A DNA stretch of 20,000 nucleotides from CAZEVI01 sp964515615. Lineage in GTDB: Bacteria > Patescibacteriota > UBA1384 > XYA2-FULL-43-10 > CAINNR01. Numbering within the stretch: the stretch's first letter is position 1; each line of letters begins with the position of its first letter. A program made the translations under genes and the position numbers. This document shows, in pieces, positions 13,196 through 20,000 of the stretch. The notes under the pieces are model-generated. The model searched no databases. It was not told the origin of the DNA and was given only the letters and a program-made list of their open reading frames with translations. The stretch is taken from the NCBI GenBank assembly GCA_964515615.1, contig CAZEVI010000012.1:1-20000 (forward strand), in the 5' to 3' direction.

Positions 13196-13201
13196 ATTAT
13201 A
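13196..13201 (-). promoter_or_regulatory. -10 box giving a leaderless cytochrome b5 mRNA
   Basis: A perfect TATAAT (13201-13196) lies 6 bases before the ATG, so transcription should begin at or beside the start codon. No clear -35 is seen (GTAAAA at 17 bp). Confidence 0.55.
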
Positions 13202-13277
13202 ATAAGTTTTTGCTGATTTTTTACTGAATAAAAAAATCCCCTCAAATTAAAATATATTAAACAACTTTTCGGCAATA

Positions 13278-13817
13278 TTATTCAATACAACAATCAATAA
13301 CTTTTTTCACTAAATCTTTAAATTTTGACAAAACGCCATTTTTGCTTTTGTCTGATTTATCAAGAGATTTTTCTGAAATATTTTTGATACCTTTCACTGG
13401 AATTACTTTTAAATTCAACGCCCAAAACAACGAATATAGTTCATATGCCTTCTCAAAAAATTCGTAGGCTTCCGTTTTCTTGCCTCGTCCAAGTTCTTTG
13501 GTACCAACTTCCATTATCCGCATCGACGACGCCAGCAGGTGTTTTGAAATGCACCACACTTCACCTTCGACTTTCTCCGATATTAGTTTTTTCAGCAGTG
13601 ATTTGCGAATTTCTCGAACACCGGCCAAAAAATCAAAATATTTTTTGTCTTCAGTTTTTTCAGCAGTAAAAAAGAAATGCTCTTCAATGGACACCAAATT
13701 CATAATTGCGATTGATAAATCCTCGTCAGCCGAAAGATCTAATTTATAGTCTTTTTTTAATTTATCAAAATTGGCGAGTAAGTTATTAATATCTTCGGAT
13801 TTAATTTGCTTAGTCAT
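13278..13817 (-). CDS. Unknown helical cytoplasmic protein
   Basis: The 179-residue product has no recognised family and no membrane segment. It looks almost entirely helical: an N-terminal charged stretch, then IAIMNLVSIEEHFFFTAEKTEDKKYFDFLAGVREIRKSLLKKLI, and EFFEKAYELYSLFWALNLKVIPV. A Lys/Ser-rich linker (about 145-162) leads to a short C-terminal helix ending CCIE. The helix pattern resembles a four-helix bundle or HEPN-like fold, but no catalytic motif is evident and I do not assign one. It is the last gene of the three-gene redox operon, 9 bases behind its neighbour. Its start is marked by a good Shine-Dalgarno (AAAGAGGAAAT before ATG). Confidence 0.65.
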   Translation of the reverse strand: MTKQIKSEDINNLLANFDKLKKDYKLDLSADEDLSIAIMNLVSIEEHFFFTAEKTEDKKYFDFLAGVREIRKSLLKKLISEKVEGEVWCISKHLLASSMRIMEVGTKELGRGKKTEAYEFFEKAYELYSLFWALNLKVIPVKGIKNISEKSLDKSDKSKNGVLSKFKDLVKKVIDCCIE

Positions 13818-13826
13818 ATTTCCTCT

Positions 13827-14261
13827 TTAAGTTATTAGATAGAAAATACCACTGGCAATCGCCAGAGAAAGAATCGGGATCACCACTTTTTCCATTGGAA
13901 AATGGGCGTGCCCACCATTTTTTTTCTTTAAGATTAAATAGAGTTTGACTGATGTAATAAAAATAATGTCGCCAAAAAATATCCCGAAAATTAATTTATC
14001 AATACCAAGAATTCGATTCGACGGATGACCGATAATATCAACCAAATATAACGGAATCAGCGTAAGAAGATAATAGGCCAAAGCAACCAAAAAATCACTG
14101 CCAAAAAAAACAATTTTTCTCGATCGCAAAAAAATGTTGGTATAGTAAATTGCGATAACCAGCAGTGCACCAATCCAAACTCCGCTGATTGTATCATCAA
14201 CGCACAACCATCGAGAGATGCCCAGACCACCAATTATTGCAACAGTGCAAACTTGACACAT
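13827..14261 (-). CDS. CxxC-containing polytopic membrane protein
   Basis: The 144-residue protein has about four membrane helices (roughly 5-20, 27-46, 55-76, 88-110, with a last one at 124-143; the first is short). It begins MCQVCTVAIIGGLGISRWLC: a CxxC pair at residues 2-5 and a third cysteine at 20, all near the membrane surface. A His-containing loop GGHAHFP (about 115-121) precedes the last helix. No named family is recognised. A thiol-disulfide exchange partner for the thioredoxin-like protein encoded 21 bases upstream, in the manner of DsbB, DsbD or VKOR, is plausible from the CxxC and the operon only. No Shine-Dalgarno precedes the ATG, so it may depend on coupling. Confidence 0.65.
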   Translation of the reverse strand: MCQVCTVAIIGGLGISRWLCVDDTISGVWIGALLVIAIYYTNIFLRSRKIVFFGSDFLVALAYYLLTLIPLYLVDIIGHPSNRILGIDKLIFGIFFGDIIFITSVKLYLILKKKNGGHAHFPMEKVVIPILSLAIASGIFYLIT

Positions 14262-14282
14262 TTTTGAATCATTTAAGACTTA

Positions 14283-14780
14283 CTAAAGTGAGGAAAGATA
14301 ATTTTCGATTGATTGATCGCCGGCATAACTTTTACCATTTACTGAATCGATCAAAAACGGCACTCCAATTTGATCTTCTGGAACAGCCAATTTTGATGCT
14401 TCCGACGACAATTCGTTGTGATTAGTTTGGTTGTACCAAATTTCTTTGTAATTAAACTTTAACTTGGCATTTGAAATCCAAGCGTCAACCGCCGCTTGGT
14501 TGATGGCAGACCCAGAAGGCAAATAGCCGTTTTTTTTCATCCACTCTTCCAAATTTTCGCAATGTGGACAACCGTTACCATAATAAATAGTAAATTTTGC
14601 TCCCGGCATTATTATATCGCCGCTGACCAAAGACGTCGGTTGTGAATTGGAATCGCTGGCTTCTTCGGAATTATTCGAATTGTGACTGTCTGATGTTTTA
14701 GCTCCGGAAGTTCTATATATTAAGACACCAACAATCGCAATTATCGCTACAATTAGCAAACCGATAATTAATTTTTTCAT
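14283..14780 (-). CDS. Membrane-anchored thioredoxin-like protein (CPHC)
   Basis: The 165-residue protein has one N-terminal membrane helix (4-22), a Ser/Asn-rich linker (24-55) and a thioredoxin/glutaredoxin-fold domain. FTIYYGNGCPHCENLEEWM places the redox pair at C71 and C74. GVPFLID supplies the cis-proline (P141), and a conserved-looking SYAGDQSIENYL ends the fold. CPHC is the DsbA-type dipeptide, typical of oxidising or isomerising thiol proteins, so a role in extracytoplasmic disulfide formation is likely but unproven. It is the first gene of the operon with the CxxC membrane protein and the helical protein. A GAGG Shine-Dalgarno lies just before the ATG. Confidence 0.82.
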   Translation of the reverse strand: MKKLIIGLLIVAIIAIVGVLIYRTSGAKTSDSHNSNNSEEASDSNSQPTSLVSGDIIMPGAKFTIYYGNGCPHCENLEEWMKKNGYLPSGSAINQAAVDAWISNAKLKFNYKEIWYNQTNHNELSSEASKLAVPEDQIGVPFLIDSVNGKSYAGDQSIENYLSSL

Positions 14781-14816
14781 ATATCCTCTTTTTTATAAAT
14801 AATAGACTCTATTGCT

Positions 14817-14845
14817 AGGGTAATTGAGATTGACTTGATTGTCAA
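14817..14845 (-). promoter_or_regulatory. Probable promoter of the thiol-redox operon
   Basis: A perfect TTGACA (14845-14840) is 17 bases from TACCCT (14822-14817), which keeps the key T, A and final T of a -10 box. The -35 is part of a palindrome TTGAC/GTCAA (14830-14834/14841-14845) that could bind a regulator. Confidence 0.5.
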
Positions 14846-14878
14846 GCAAATGCCACTTTTCTGTAGATTTTAATGTTT

Positions 14879-14903
14879 TTTGCTATACTGATTATGTAGC
14901 AAA
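14879..14903 (+). promoter_or_regulatory. Extended -10 promoter inside an inverted repeat
   Basis: TGC directly before TATACT (14884-14889) makes an extended -10 element for the glycosylation cluster, so a -35 box is less needed and none is clear. The -10 box is overlapped by the inverted repeat TTTGCTA (14879-14885) / TAGCAAA (14897-14903), a possible operator. The predicted leader is about 43 nt. Confidence 0.5.
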
Positions 14904-14938
14904 TATTAACCGTCAATCGTTTTTTTGTTGGCAACAAT

Positions 14939-15241
14939 ATGGAACTAATTTATCGCGACAAAACATATATGACACTATTTTATCTTTCAGGCCTGTCCTC
15001 GATTGCTGCGTTTTACTTTTTGCACCAGTTTTTATTGCACGTCGCCATTATTTGGACAGCGCCGATGTTTATTCCAATATACTTTTATAGTGTTTTGGTT
15101 TTCACCATTAATCTAACATTGAGTTTTATCGCATATAAAAAAGATTTATTCTTGTCTTACGCCTTTAATTTTTTAACTTTTTCGGTTAATCTTTTAATCC
15201 TCTTAGCCTTAATTTTAAATATCAAAAATCCAAATGGCTGA
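14939..15241 (+). CDS. Small three-helix membrane protein
   Basis: The 100-residue protein has three hydrophobic segments (about 12-34, 40-64, 74-94) and few charged residues. It has no cysteine pair and no family motif that I recognise. Its end overlaps the start of the GT2 gene by 8 bases (15234-15241), so the two are translated together, and it may be a subunit or partner of that membrane glycosyltransferase. The ATG follows AACAAT without a Shine-Dalgarno, downstream of the extended -10 promoter. Confidence 0.7.
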   Translation: MELIYRDKTYMTLFYLSGLSSIAAFYFLHQFLLHVAIIWTAPMFIPIYFYSVLVFTINLTLSFIAYKKDLFLSYAFNFLTFSVNLLILLALILNIKNPNG

Positions 15242-16742
15242 AAAAGATAAAAAAATAATCAGATTTTTTGAAATATTGCCGGGAGCATTTTCTTGGCTAA
15301 CGCTGTTAACACTTTTTATAATGGCAGTTTTTCTGCCAAAAGCGTTAGCAGTTTTTATGATTTTTTACATTGTTCTCTGGCTTATTAGAATTTTCTTTAT
15401 GTCTTGGCGATTAATTCTCGGATACTTTTACCATACCAAGGAGATGGCGACAAATTGGAGAGACGAGCTGGAAAAATTGGCGCCAAAAAACAGCTGGCGG
15501 AAAATTTATCACATTGTTTTGGTCCCGACATATAAAGAGAATATTGATATTATTCGATCGTCAATAAATTCGGTTTATACTTCCGACTATCCGAAGGACC
15601 GGATAATTTATGTTTTGGCAACCGAAGAGCGAGACAAAGAAAACGCCCGCCAATATGCCGAGATACTGAAAAAAGAAAGCGTCGGTAAATTTATTGATTT
15701 TATTGTTACCGAACACCCTGACAATTTACCGGATGAAATTAAAGGCAAAGGCCCAAATATTACTTATGCAATGGAAAAAATTTTGCCGGTTATTGATAAA
15801 ATGAAAATTCCCTACAAAGACATAATCGTTACCAATATGGATACCGACAATATTATGGATCGGAAATATCTTTCTTGTCTGACTTATAAGTATTTAACAA
15901 CTCCCGATCCAATGCACAAAAGTTTTCAACCACTGCCAATGTATTTTAATAATATTTGGGACGTGCCAATGCCAATGCGTTTAATCGGTATGGGATCATC
16001 TTTTTGGCAAATGATCGTTTCCACTCGCACCTCCAGATTACGCAATTTTTCTTCACACGCCCAGAGTTTGGACGCGTTAGTAGTAACCCATTTTTGGGCC
16101 AAAGATACCATTGTTGAAGATGGTCATCAATTTTGGCGCAGTTATTTCGTTTTTCACGGTAACCACTACGCCGTTCCAATTTTTGTTCCAATTTATCAAG
16201 ACGCTATCCTTGGATCAACAATGTTTTTAACTATTAAAGAACAATATTTGCAAAAGAAGCGCTGGTCATGGGGCGTTTCCGACATTCCTTATGTTTTTTA
16301 TCACTCATTAAAAGACAAAAAAATTCATTGGTTTGATCGCTTGGCAAATTCGTTAATTCTTTTTGAATCTCATTGGAGTTGGTCAACCGGCTCGCTGATT
16401 TTGGCGCTTTTTTCATGGATTCCGATAGTGGTGAATCCAGAGTTCGGCAATTCAGTTTTGGCTTTTAATTTTCGTCATATTTACAGCACAATAGCCCTGA
16501 TCGCCTATGTCGGCATGATCGTAACTCTGACAATTTCAACACTTTTGGTCTGGCCACGACGCAAAAGTCGCAAAACTAATTGGCGAATTGTTTTTGATTG
16601 GATTTTAACACCGATTATGCTGCCGATTACCAACATCTTTTTTTCATCAATTCCGGCATTTGATTCACAAACCAGATTAATGTTGGGTATTAAACCGAAG
16701 GTATTTCGTGTTACAATTAAAGTTAGAAAAAATGAAGCATAA
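15234..16742 (+). CDS. Membrane glycosyltransferase family 2, processive type
   Basis: The 502-residue protein has two N-terminal membrane helices (about 18-36 and 38-62), a GT-A domain and C-terminal membrane helices (about 375-395, 410-435, 455-480). Catalytic features: VPTYKE (97-102); GKGPN (171-175); the DxD metal motif in NMDTDN (D203, D205); ED at 295-296 as the likely base; and QKKRW (340-344), the QxxRW motif of processive synthases such as cellulose and hyaluronan synthase. It probably polymerises and exports a surface glycan from a nucleotide sugar, substrate unknown. The GT core has an extra stretch (about 225-275) rich in Met/Pro/Phe. It is second in the cluster and overlaps the small membrane protein. 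Confidence 0.85.
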   Translation: MAEKDKKIIRFFEILPGAFSWLTLLTLFIMAVFLPKALAVFMIFYIVLWLIRIFFMSWRLILGYFYHTKEMATNWRDELEKLAPKNSWRKIYHIVLVPTYKENIDIIRSSINSVYTSDYPKDRIIYVLATEERDKENARQYAEILKKESVGKFIDFIVTEHPDNLPDEIKGKGPNITYAMEKILPVIDKMKIPYKDIIVTNMDTDNIMDRKYLSCLTYKYLTTPDPMHKSFQPLPMYFNNIWDVPMPMRLIGMGSSFWQMIVSTRTSRLRNFSSHAQSLDALVVTHFWAKDTIVEDGHQFWRSYFVFHGNHYAVPIFVPIYQDAILGSTMFLTIKEQYLQKKRWSWGVSDIPYVFYHSLKDKKIHWFDRLANSLILFESHWSWSTGSLILALFSWIPIVVNPEFGNSVLAFNFRHIYSTIALIAYVGMIVTLTISTLLVWPRRKSRKTNWRIVFDWILTPIMLPITNIFFSSIPAFDSQTRLMLGIKPKVFRVTIKVRKNEA

Positions 16743-16925
16743 AAACCGACTCCGGTTAATTCTGACTTAATACTGAGTTTCTGTTTGTCATTTGTCTGGC
16801 GTTCAATACTTGATATTTGAATTTCAAATTTCGGATTTGATTGTTCTTGTTTTTAATTCTGAATTTTGAGGTGGATATTGAAATTTGTTATTTGTGATTA
16901 GATATATTTTCAAACGGAGGATTAA
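16743..16925 (+). other. AT-rich gap before gtrA-GT39
   Basis: This 183-base gap contains a short hairpin AACCG/CGGTT (16743-16747/16752-16756) right after the GT2 stop and AT-rich, loosely repeated words such as ATTTCAAATTTCGGATTT. A weak promoter is possible: TTGAAA (16878-16883) and TATATT (16903-16908), 19 bases apart. The gap ends with the Shine-Dalgarno CGGAGG of the next gene. Confidence 0.4.
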
Positions 16926-19166
16926 ATGAAGTCTAGAAGTCTGTTGCAATTTCTAAAATTTGCCGCTGTTGGAGTGCTAAATACCTTGATGGATTGGGCA
17001 GTTTTTTATCTCTTAATCTTTTTTCTAATTCCCAATAGTCCTCTTTCTGCCAAAGCAATTTCTTTCACAGTGGCCGTAATTAACAGCTTTGTTTTGAATA
17101 GCATTTGGACTTTTCGCGATGAATTTTATAGTGGAATTAAAGATAAAAATCTCAAATTTTATCGGCTGTCAAACTATTTTATCCGATTTATATTAGTCAG
17201 TTTAGTCGGTTTTGCTGTTAATTTTCTAACTTTTCGCTATATAATTTCCAATGTTCCAGACGCATTTGCAAACCATTCAAATATATTCGGCCTTATTGCT
17301 GCATCTGGCGCCGCACTTGTCTGGAATTTTATAATTAATAAGTTCTGGACATACAAAAAAGAAGAAAACTTACCAGCCGAAGAAACTGAAAAAAAGGTTA
17401 GAAAATTCAAATTTGACCTAATGGCTGCCGGAATTTTAACGATAGCTTTAATAATTTCATTTTTGCTGATTAGCCGTGATGCACTAATTGTCGATGAAAC
17501 CGCCCATATTCCGGCCGGCTATACCTATGTTGCCTATCACGATTATCGCTTGAATCCTGAACATCCGCCACTAGTTAAGTTTCTTGCCGGGATTCCTTTA
17601 CAATTTTTAAATGTTAAAGGTCCTGCGCTGGATTCAAGCTGGAACGACATCCGCCAGTGGGACGCTGGTTGGTATTTTCTATTTCACTCTGGAAACAACC
17701 CTGACCTAGTCACTTTTTGGGCCAGATTGCCAATGCTTTTGTTTATCCTCTTGCTAGGTACTCTTCTCTACAAATGGGCGTCCGAAGAGTTTGGTAATAA
17801 AACCGGACTGTTTGTTCTTTTTCTTTTTGCTTTCACCCCCGATGTTTTGGGACACGGACATTTTGTAACCACCGATGTTCCGGCTACTTTTGGCTTTGTT
17901 CTCGGGATGTATACTTTTAGTAAATTTTTAGATAAGAAAAATTTGAAGTATTTACTCTTGGCCGGAGTTGGTTTGGGAGTTGCTCAACTTTTAAAATTCT
18001 CAACTTTTTTGCTTTATCCAATTTTACTGATGTTAATTATTGTTAAATCGGTTTTCGATGTTGAATTGGAAAAAATAAAGTTTTGGTCGCGATTTTGGCA
18101 ATACTTTAAATCATATTTTTGGATTTCACTAATATCATTTATTGTTGTTTGGCTGGTGTATATCCCAATGGTCTGGGACACTCCGCCAAATGTTGAAAAA
18201 GCTGTAATTTTAAGTAACTTAACTTCTGACCCTCGCATAGAAATTTTCCGAAATTTCCTCGGCCATTTTGTCAACAATCCTTTTTCTCGGGCTATCGGTC
18301 ACTACATTCTCGGGCTGATGATGGTTTTTGGTCGAGTTGCCGGCGGAAACTCGACATTTATTATTGACCATTTCGCCGACAAATCGATTAGCTGGTTTTT
18401 CCCGTTGGCATTTTTAATCAAAACTCCGGCAATGATTTTAATTCTCTTCTTTTTCTCGATAATTTATCTGATTGTCAAAAAAGTTAAAAATGTCCGCCAA
18501 GCTTGGTTACTTTGGGCTTTTGGGATTCCATTTGTTGTTTATTGGGCAATTAGTGTTAAAGGATCATTAAATATTGGCACGCGGCATCTACTGCCAACCT
18601 TGCCATTTTTGTACTTATTTATCGGTTTGACAATGCAACGAATTATCGAAAGTAAAAAACTCGCCGCCAATATTTCAATAATTTTAATTGTTACTTTGAT
18701 CGCCGTTCCGGTTTTAGCCGCCTACCCGAATTACCTAAGTTATTTTAATATCTTCACCTACGGACAGCCGAAATATTTTTTATTGGTCGATTCCTCTCTC
18801 GACTGGGGGCAAGATTTGAAACGGCTGGCAAATTATAGCCAAAAAAATGGTATTCACGATATGAAAATTGATTACTTTGGTGGTTCACTGCCGGAATATT
18901 ATATTCCCGATTCAGTCAAATGGCGTTCCGGTTATGGGCCGACTACCGGCTGGCTGACAGTTTCAGCAACTTTTTATCAAATGTCAAAACTTCATGGACC
19001 TGAAGAGGGCAAGTGGTCATACAGCTGGTTAGATGACTTGAAACCGCAAATAATTATCGGCAACTCAATTCTAGTCTTTCTCATAACCAATCAAGATTTA
19101 ATTGACCATCCACCAAAATCGCCTTATCCAATTACCAAATACGACGTTCCAAATGCAACTGATTAA
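16926..19166 (+). CDS. GtrA flippase domain fused to a GT-C (PMT/ArnT-like) glycosyltransferase
   Basis: One 746-residue frame carries two membrane domains. Residues 1-145 are GtrA: four helices with FLKFAAVGVLNTLMDW, NSIWTFRD and FIINKFWTYKK; this family moves polyprenyl-phosphate sugars across the membrane. After a charged linker (145-162), residues 163-746 are a GT-C enzyme of the GT39/ArnT type with about ten or more helices. The catalytic acidic pair D190-E191 in the first outer loop (VDETAHIPAGY) is followed by LNPEHPPLVKFLAGIP (209-224), and a large C-terminal outer domain contains SLDWGQDL. It would take the sugar from the flipped lipid and place it on an outer acceptor. The Shine-Dalgarno GGAGG is strong. 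The next gene (22 bases on) can make the lipid-linked sugar. Confidence 0.87.
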   Translation: MKSRSLLQFLKFAAVGVLNTLMDWAVFYLLIFFLIPNSPLSAKAISFTVAVINSFVLNSIWTFRDEFYSGIKDKNLKFYRLSNYFIRFILVSLVGFAVNFLTFRYIISNVPDAFANHSNIFGLIAASGAALVWNFIINKFWTYKKEENLPAEETEKKVRKFKFDLMAAGILTIALIISFLLISRDALIVDETAHIPAGYTYVAYHDYRLNPEHPPLVKFLAGIPLQFLNVKGPALDSSWNDIRQWDAGWYFLFHSGNNPDLVTFWARLPMLLFILLLGTLLYKWASEEFGNKTGLFVLFLFAFTPDVLGHGHFVTTDVPATFGFVLGMYTFSKFLDKKNLKYLLLAGVGLGVAQLLKFSTFLLYPILLMLIIVKSVFDVELEKIKFWSRFWQYFKSYFWISLISFIVVWLVYIPMVWDTPPNVEKAVILSNLTSDPRIEIFRNFLGHFVNNPFSRAIGHYILGLMMVFGRVAGGNSTFIIDHFADKSISWFFPLAFLIKTPAMILILFFFSIIYLIVKKVKNVRQAWLLWAFGIPFVVYWAISVKGSLNIGTRHLLPTLPFLYLFIGLTMQRIIESKKLAANISIILIVTLIAVPVLAAYPNYLSYFNIFTYGQPKYFLLVDSSLDWGQDLKRLANYSQKNGIHDMKIDYFGGSLPEYYIPDSVKWRSGYGPTTGWLTVSATFYQMSKLHGPEEGKWSYSWLDDLKPQIIIGNSILVFLITNQDLIDHPPKSPYPITKYDVPNATD

Positions 19167-19188
19167 TTAATATTCTTTAAGGAGAATA

Positions 19189-19935
19189 ATGCAGAAAAAA
19201 CCATTTATCTCAATCGTTATTCCCGCTTACAAAGAGGAATCACGAATTCATAAAGTGCTTAATGCAATTGTCGAATATAAAAGTAGGCACAATTTTTCAA
19301 TTGAGGTGATTGTCGTTCTTGATGGAACGCCAGATAATACTTTAGAGTCGGCTAAAAAATATAATGAAAAAATTGCTGGATTAAAAATTATTGATCGAAA
19401 GAAAAATATGGGCAAGGGGTATACCGTAAAAGAGGGTGTTTTGGCGGCCAAAGGCAAATATATACTTTTTACCGATGCCGACAATGCAACTCCGATTGAT
19501 CAGGTTGATAAACTTTTAAGATTCAAAGATGATTTTGACACCATTATCGGATCGCGATATTGCAAAGGTGGCAAACTCGCCCATCCGCAAAGTTTGACGC
19601 GCCGAATTGGTTCTCGAATTTTAAATATTTTTATTAAAATGCTTGCTGTTCACGGAATTGCCGATACTCAGTGCGGGTTTAAACTTTTTGAACACAATGC
19701 GGCCAAAGAAATTTTCAAGCGAATGACTTTTGACCGTTTTTCTTTTGACATTGAAATTTTAGCAATCTCTCGCCTTTTGAATCATAAAATCAAAGAAGTT
19801 GGAGTTACTTGGTACGACGATCCGCATTCGACAGTTTCACCAATCAAAGACGGCCTAAAAATGATTCACGATGCTTGGCGAATTAACCGGAACCGCGCAA
19901 AAGGGATTTATAACAAGGAAAACTCATGCCCGTAA
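19189..19935 (+). CDS. Polyprenyl-phosphate glycosyltransferase (ALG5/DPM-like GT2)
   Basis: The 248-residue cytoplasmic GT-A protein has no C-terminal membrane anchor. Motifs: ISIVIPAYKEE (7-17), VVLDGTPDNT (42-51), NMGKGYTVKEG (73-83), the DxD element TDADNATP (95-102), GSRY (121-124) and the family signature DTQCGFKLF (159-167). It closely resembles dolichyl-phosphate glucosyl/mannosyltransferases (ALG5/DPM), which transfer hexose from a nucleotide sugar to polyprenyl phosphate. A Shine-Dalgarno AAGGAG lies 5 bases before the ATG. It probably feeds the GtrA-GT-C protein encoded upstream. The last three codons and the stop lie inside a 22-base repeat, so the natural C-terminus may have been altered. 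Confidence 0.9.
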   Translation: MQKKPFISIVIPAYKEESRIHKVLNAIVEYKSRHNFSIEVIVVLDGTPDNTLESAKKYNEKIAGLKIIDRKKNMGKGYTVKEGVLAAKGKYILFTDADNATPIDQVDKLLRFKDDFDTIIGSRYCKGGKLAHPQSLTRRIGSRILNIFIKMLAVHGIADTQCGFKLFEHNAAKEIFKRMTFDRFSFDIEILAISRLLNHKIKEVGVTWYDDPHSTVSPIKDGLKMIHDAWRINRNRAKGIYNKENSCP

Positions 19936-19946
19936 GAGCGGGGTAA
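19925..19946 (+). repeat. Second copy of a 22-base hairpin repeat
   Basis: The sequence CATGCCCGTAAG followed by AGCGGGGTAA matches the right end of the hairpin cluster (12398-12419, minus strand) with one mismatch. CCCG and GCGGG can pair. It overlaps the stop codon of the GT2 gene. Confidence 0.55.
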
Positions 19947-20000
19947 TTAGACTTGTTATGAAATAAAGTACTTTTACAATTATTTGAGCTCGGTCTGATA

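Overview
The window looks like a chromosomal piece of an ultra-small, AT-rich bacterium of the Candidate Phyla Radiation (Patescibacteria), probably near the Parcubacteria; this is inference. It rests on the low GC, an L25 and an S16 ribosomal protein with long acidic tails, a peptide deformylase fused to methionyl-tRNA formyltransferase, DUF5680 and DUF2164 proteins, a GtrA domain fused to a GT-C glycosyltransferase, and many -35/-10 promoters with 17-bp spacers followed by short leaders. No rRNA, tRNA, CRISPR array, transposase or integrase gene was seen.

Region 1 (1-4483) is accessory and entirely + strand. It holds a membrane-anchored spermidine-synthase-like protein, a small acidic repeat protein, a broken DUF5680 gene, a SET-domain protein, a broken small membrane-protein gene and a DUF2164 gene. 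Between them lie four imperfect hairpin elements (167-245, 1982-2216, 2713-2834, 3374-3448). All begin with an AAC box. Three end with a GTT box, and three share an unpaired TT in the 3' arm. This resembles the folded attC sites of integron gene cassettes, and the stops of at least one gene lie inside the AAC box. A perfect 43-nt palindrome (4441-4483) marks the border with the core genes.

Region 2 (4495-12273, all - strand) is housekeeping: rplY plus a zinc-ribbon protein; uvrB; trmD; rpsP-khpA with its own promoter and terminator; and galE overlapping a def-fmt fusion gene by ATGA. galE has no ATG/GTG/TTG in front of its NAD-binding loop. A strong Shine-Dalgarno instead points to an ATA codon. 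A structured + strand RNA candidate with a terminator sits between uvrB and trmD.

Region 3 (12274-14780, - strand) starts with a repeat-like hairpin cluster, then a membrane-anchored cytochrome b5-like protein. A three-gene operon follows (helical protein, CxxC membrane protein, membrane-anchored CPHC thioredoxin-like protein), suggesting extracytoplasmic redox chemistry.

Region 4 (14939-19935, + strand) is an envelope glycosylation cluster: a small membrane protein, a processive-type GT2, a GtrA-GT-C fusion and an ALG5/DPM-like GT2. The last two could together make, flip and use a polyprenyl-phosphate sugar.
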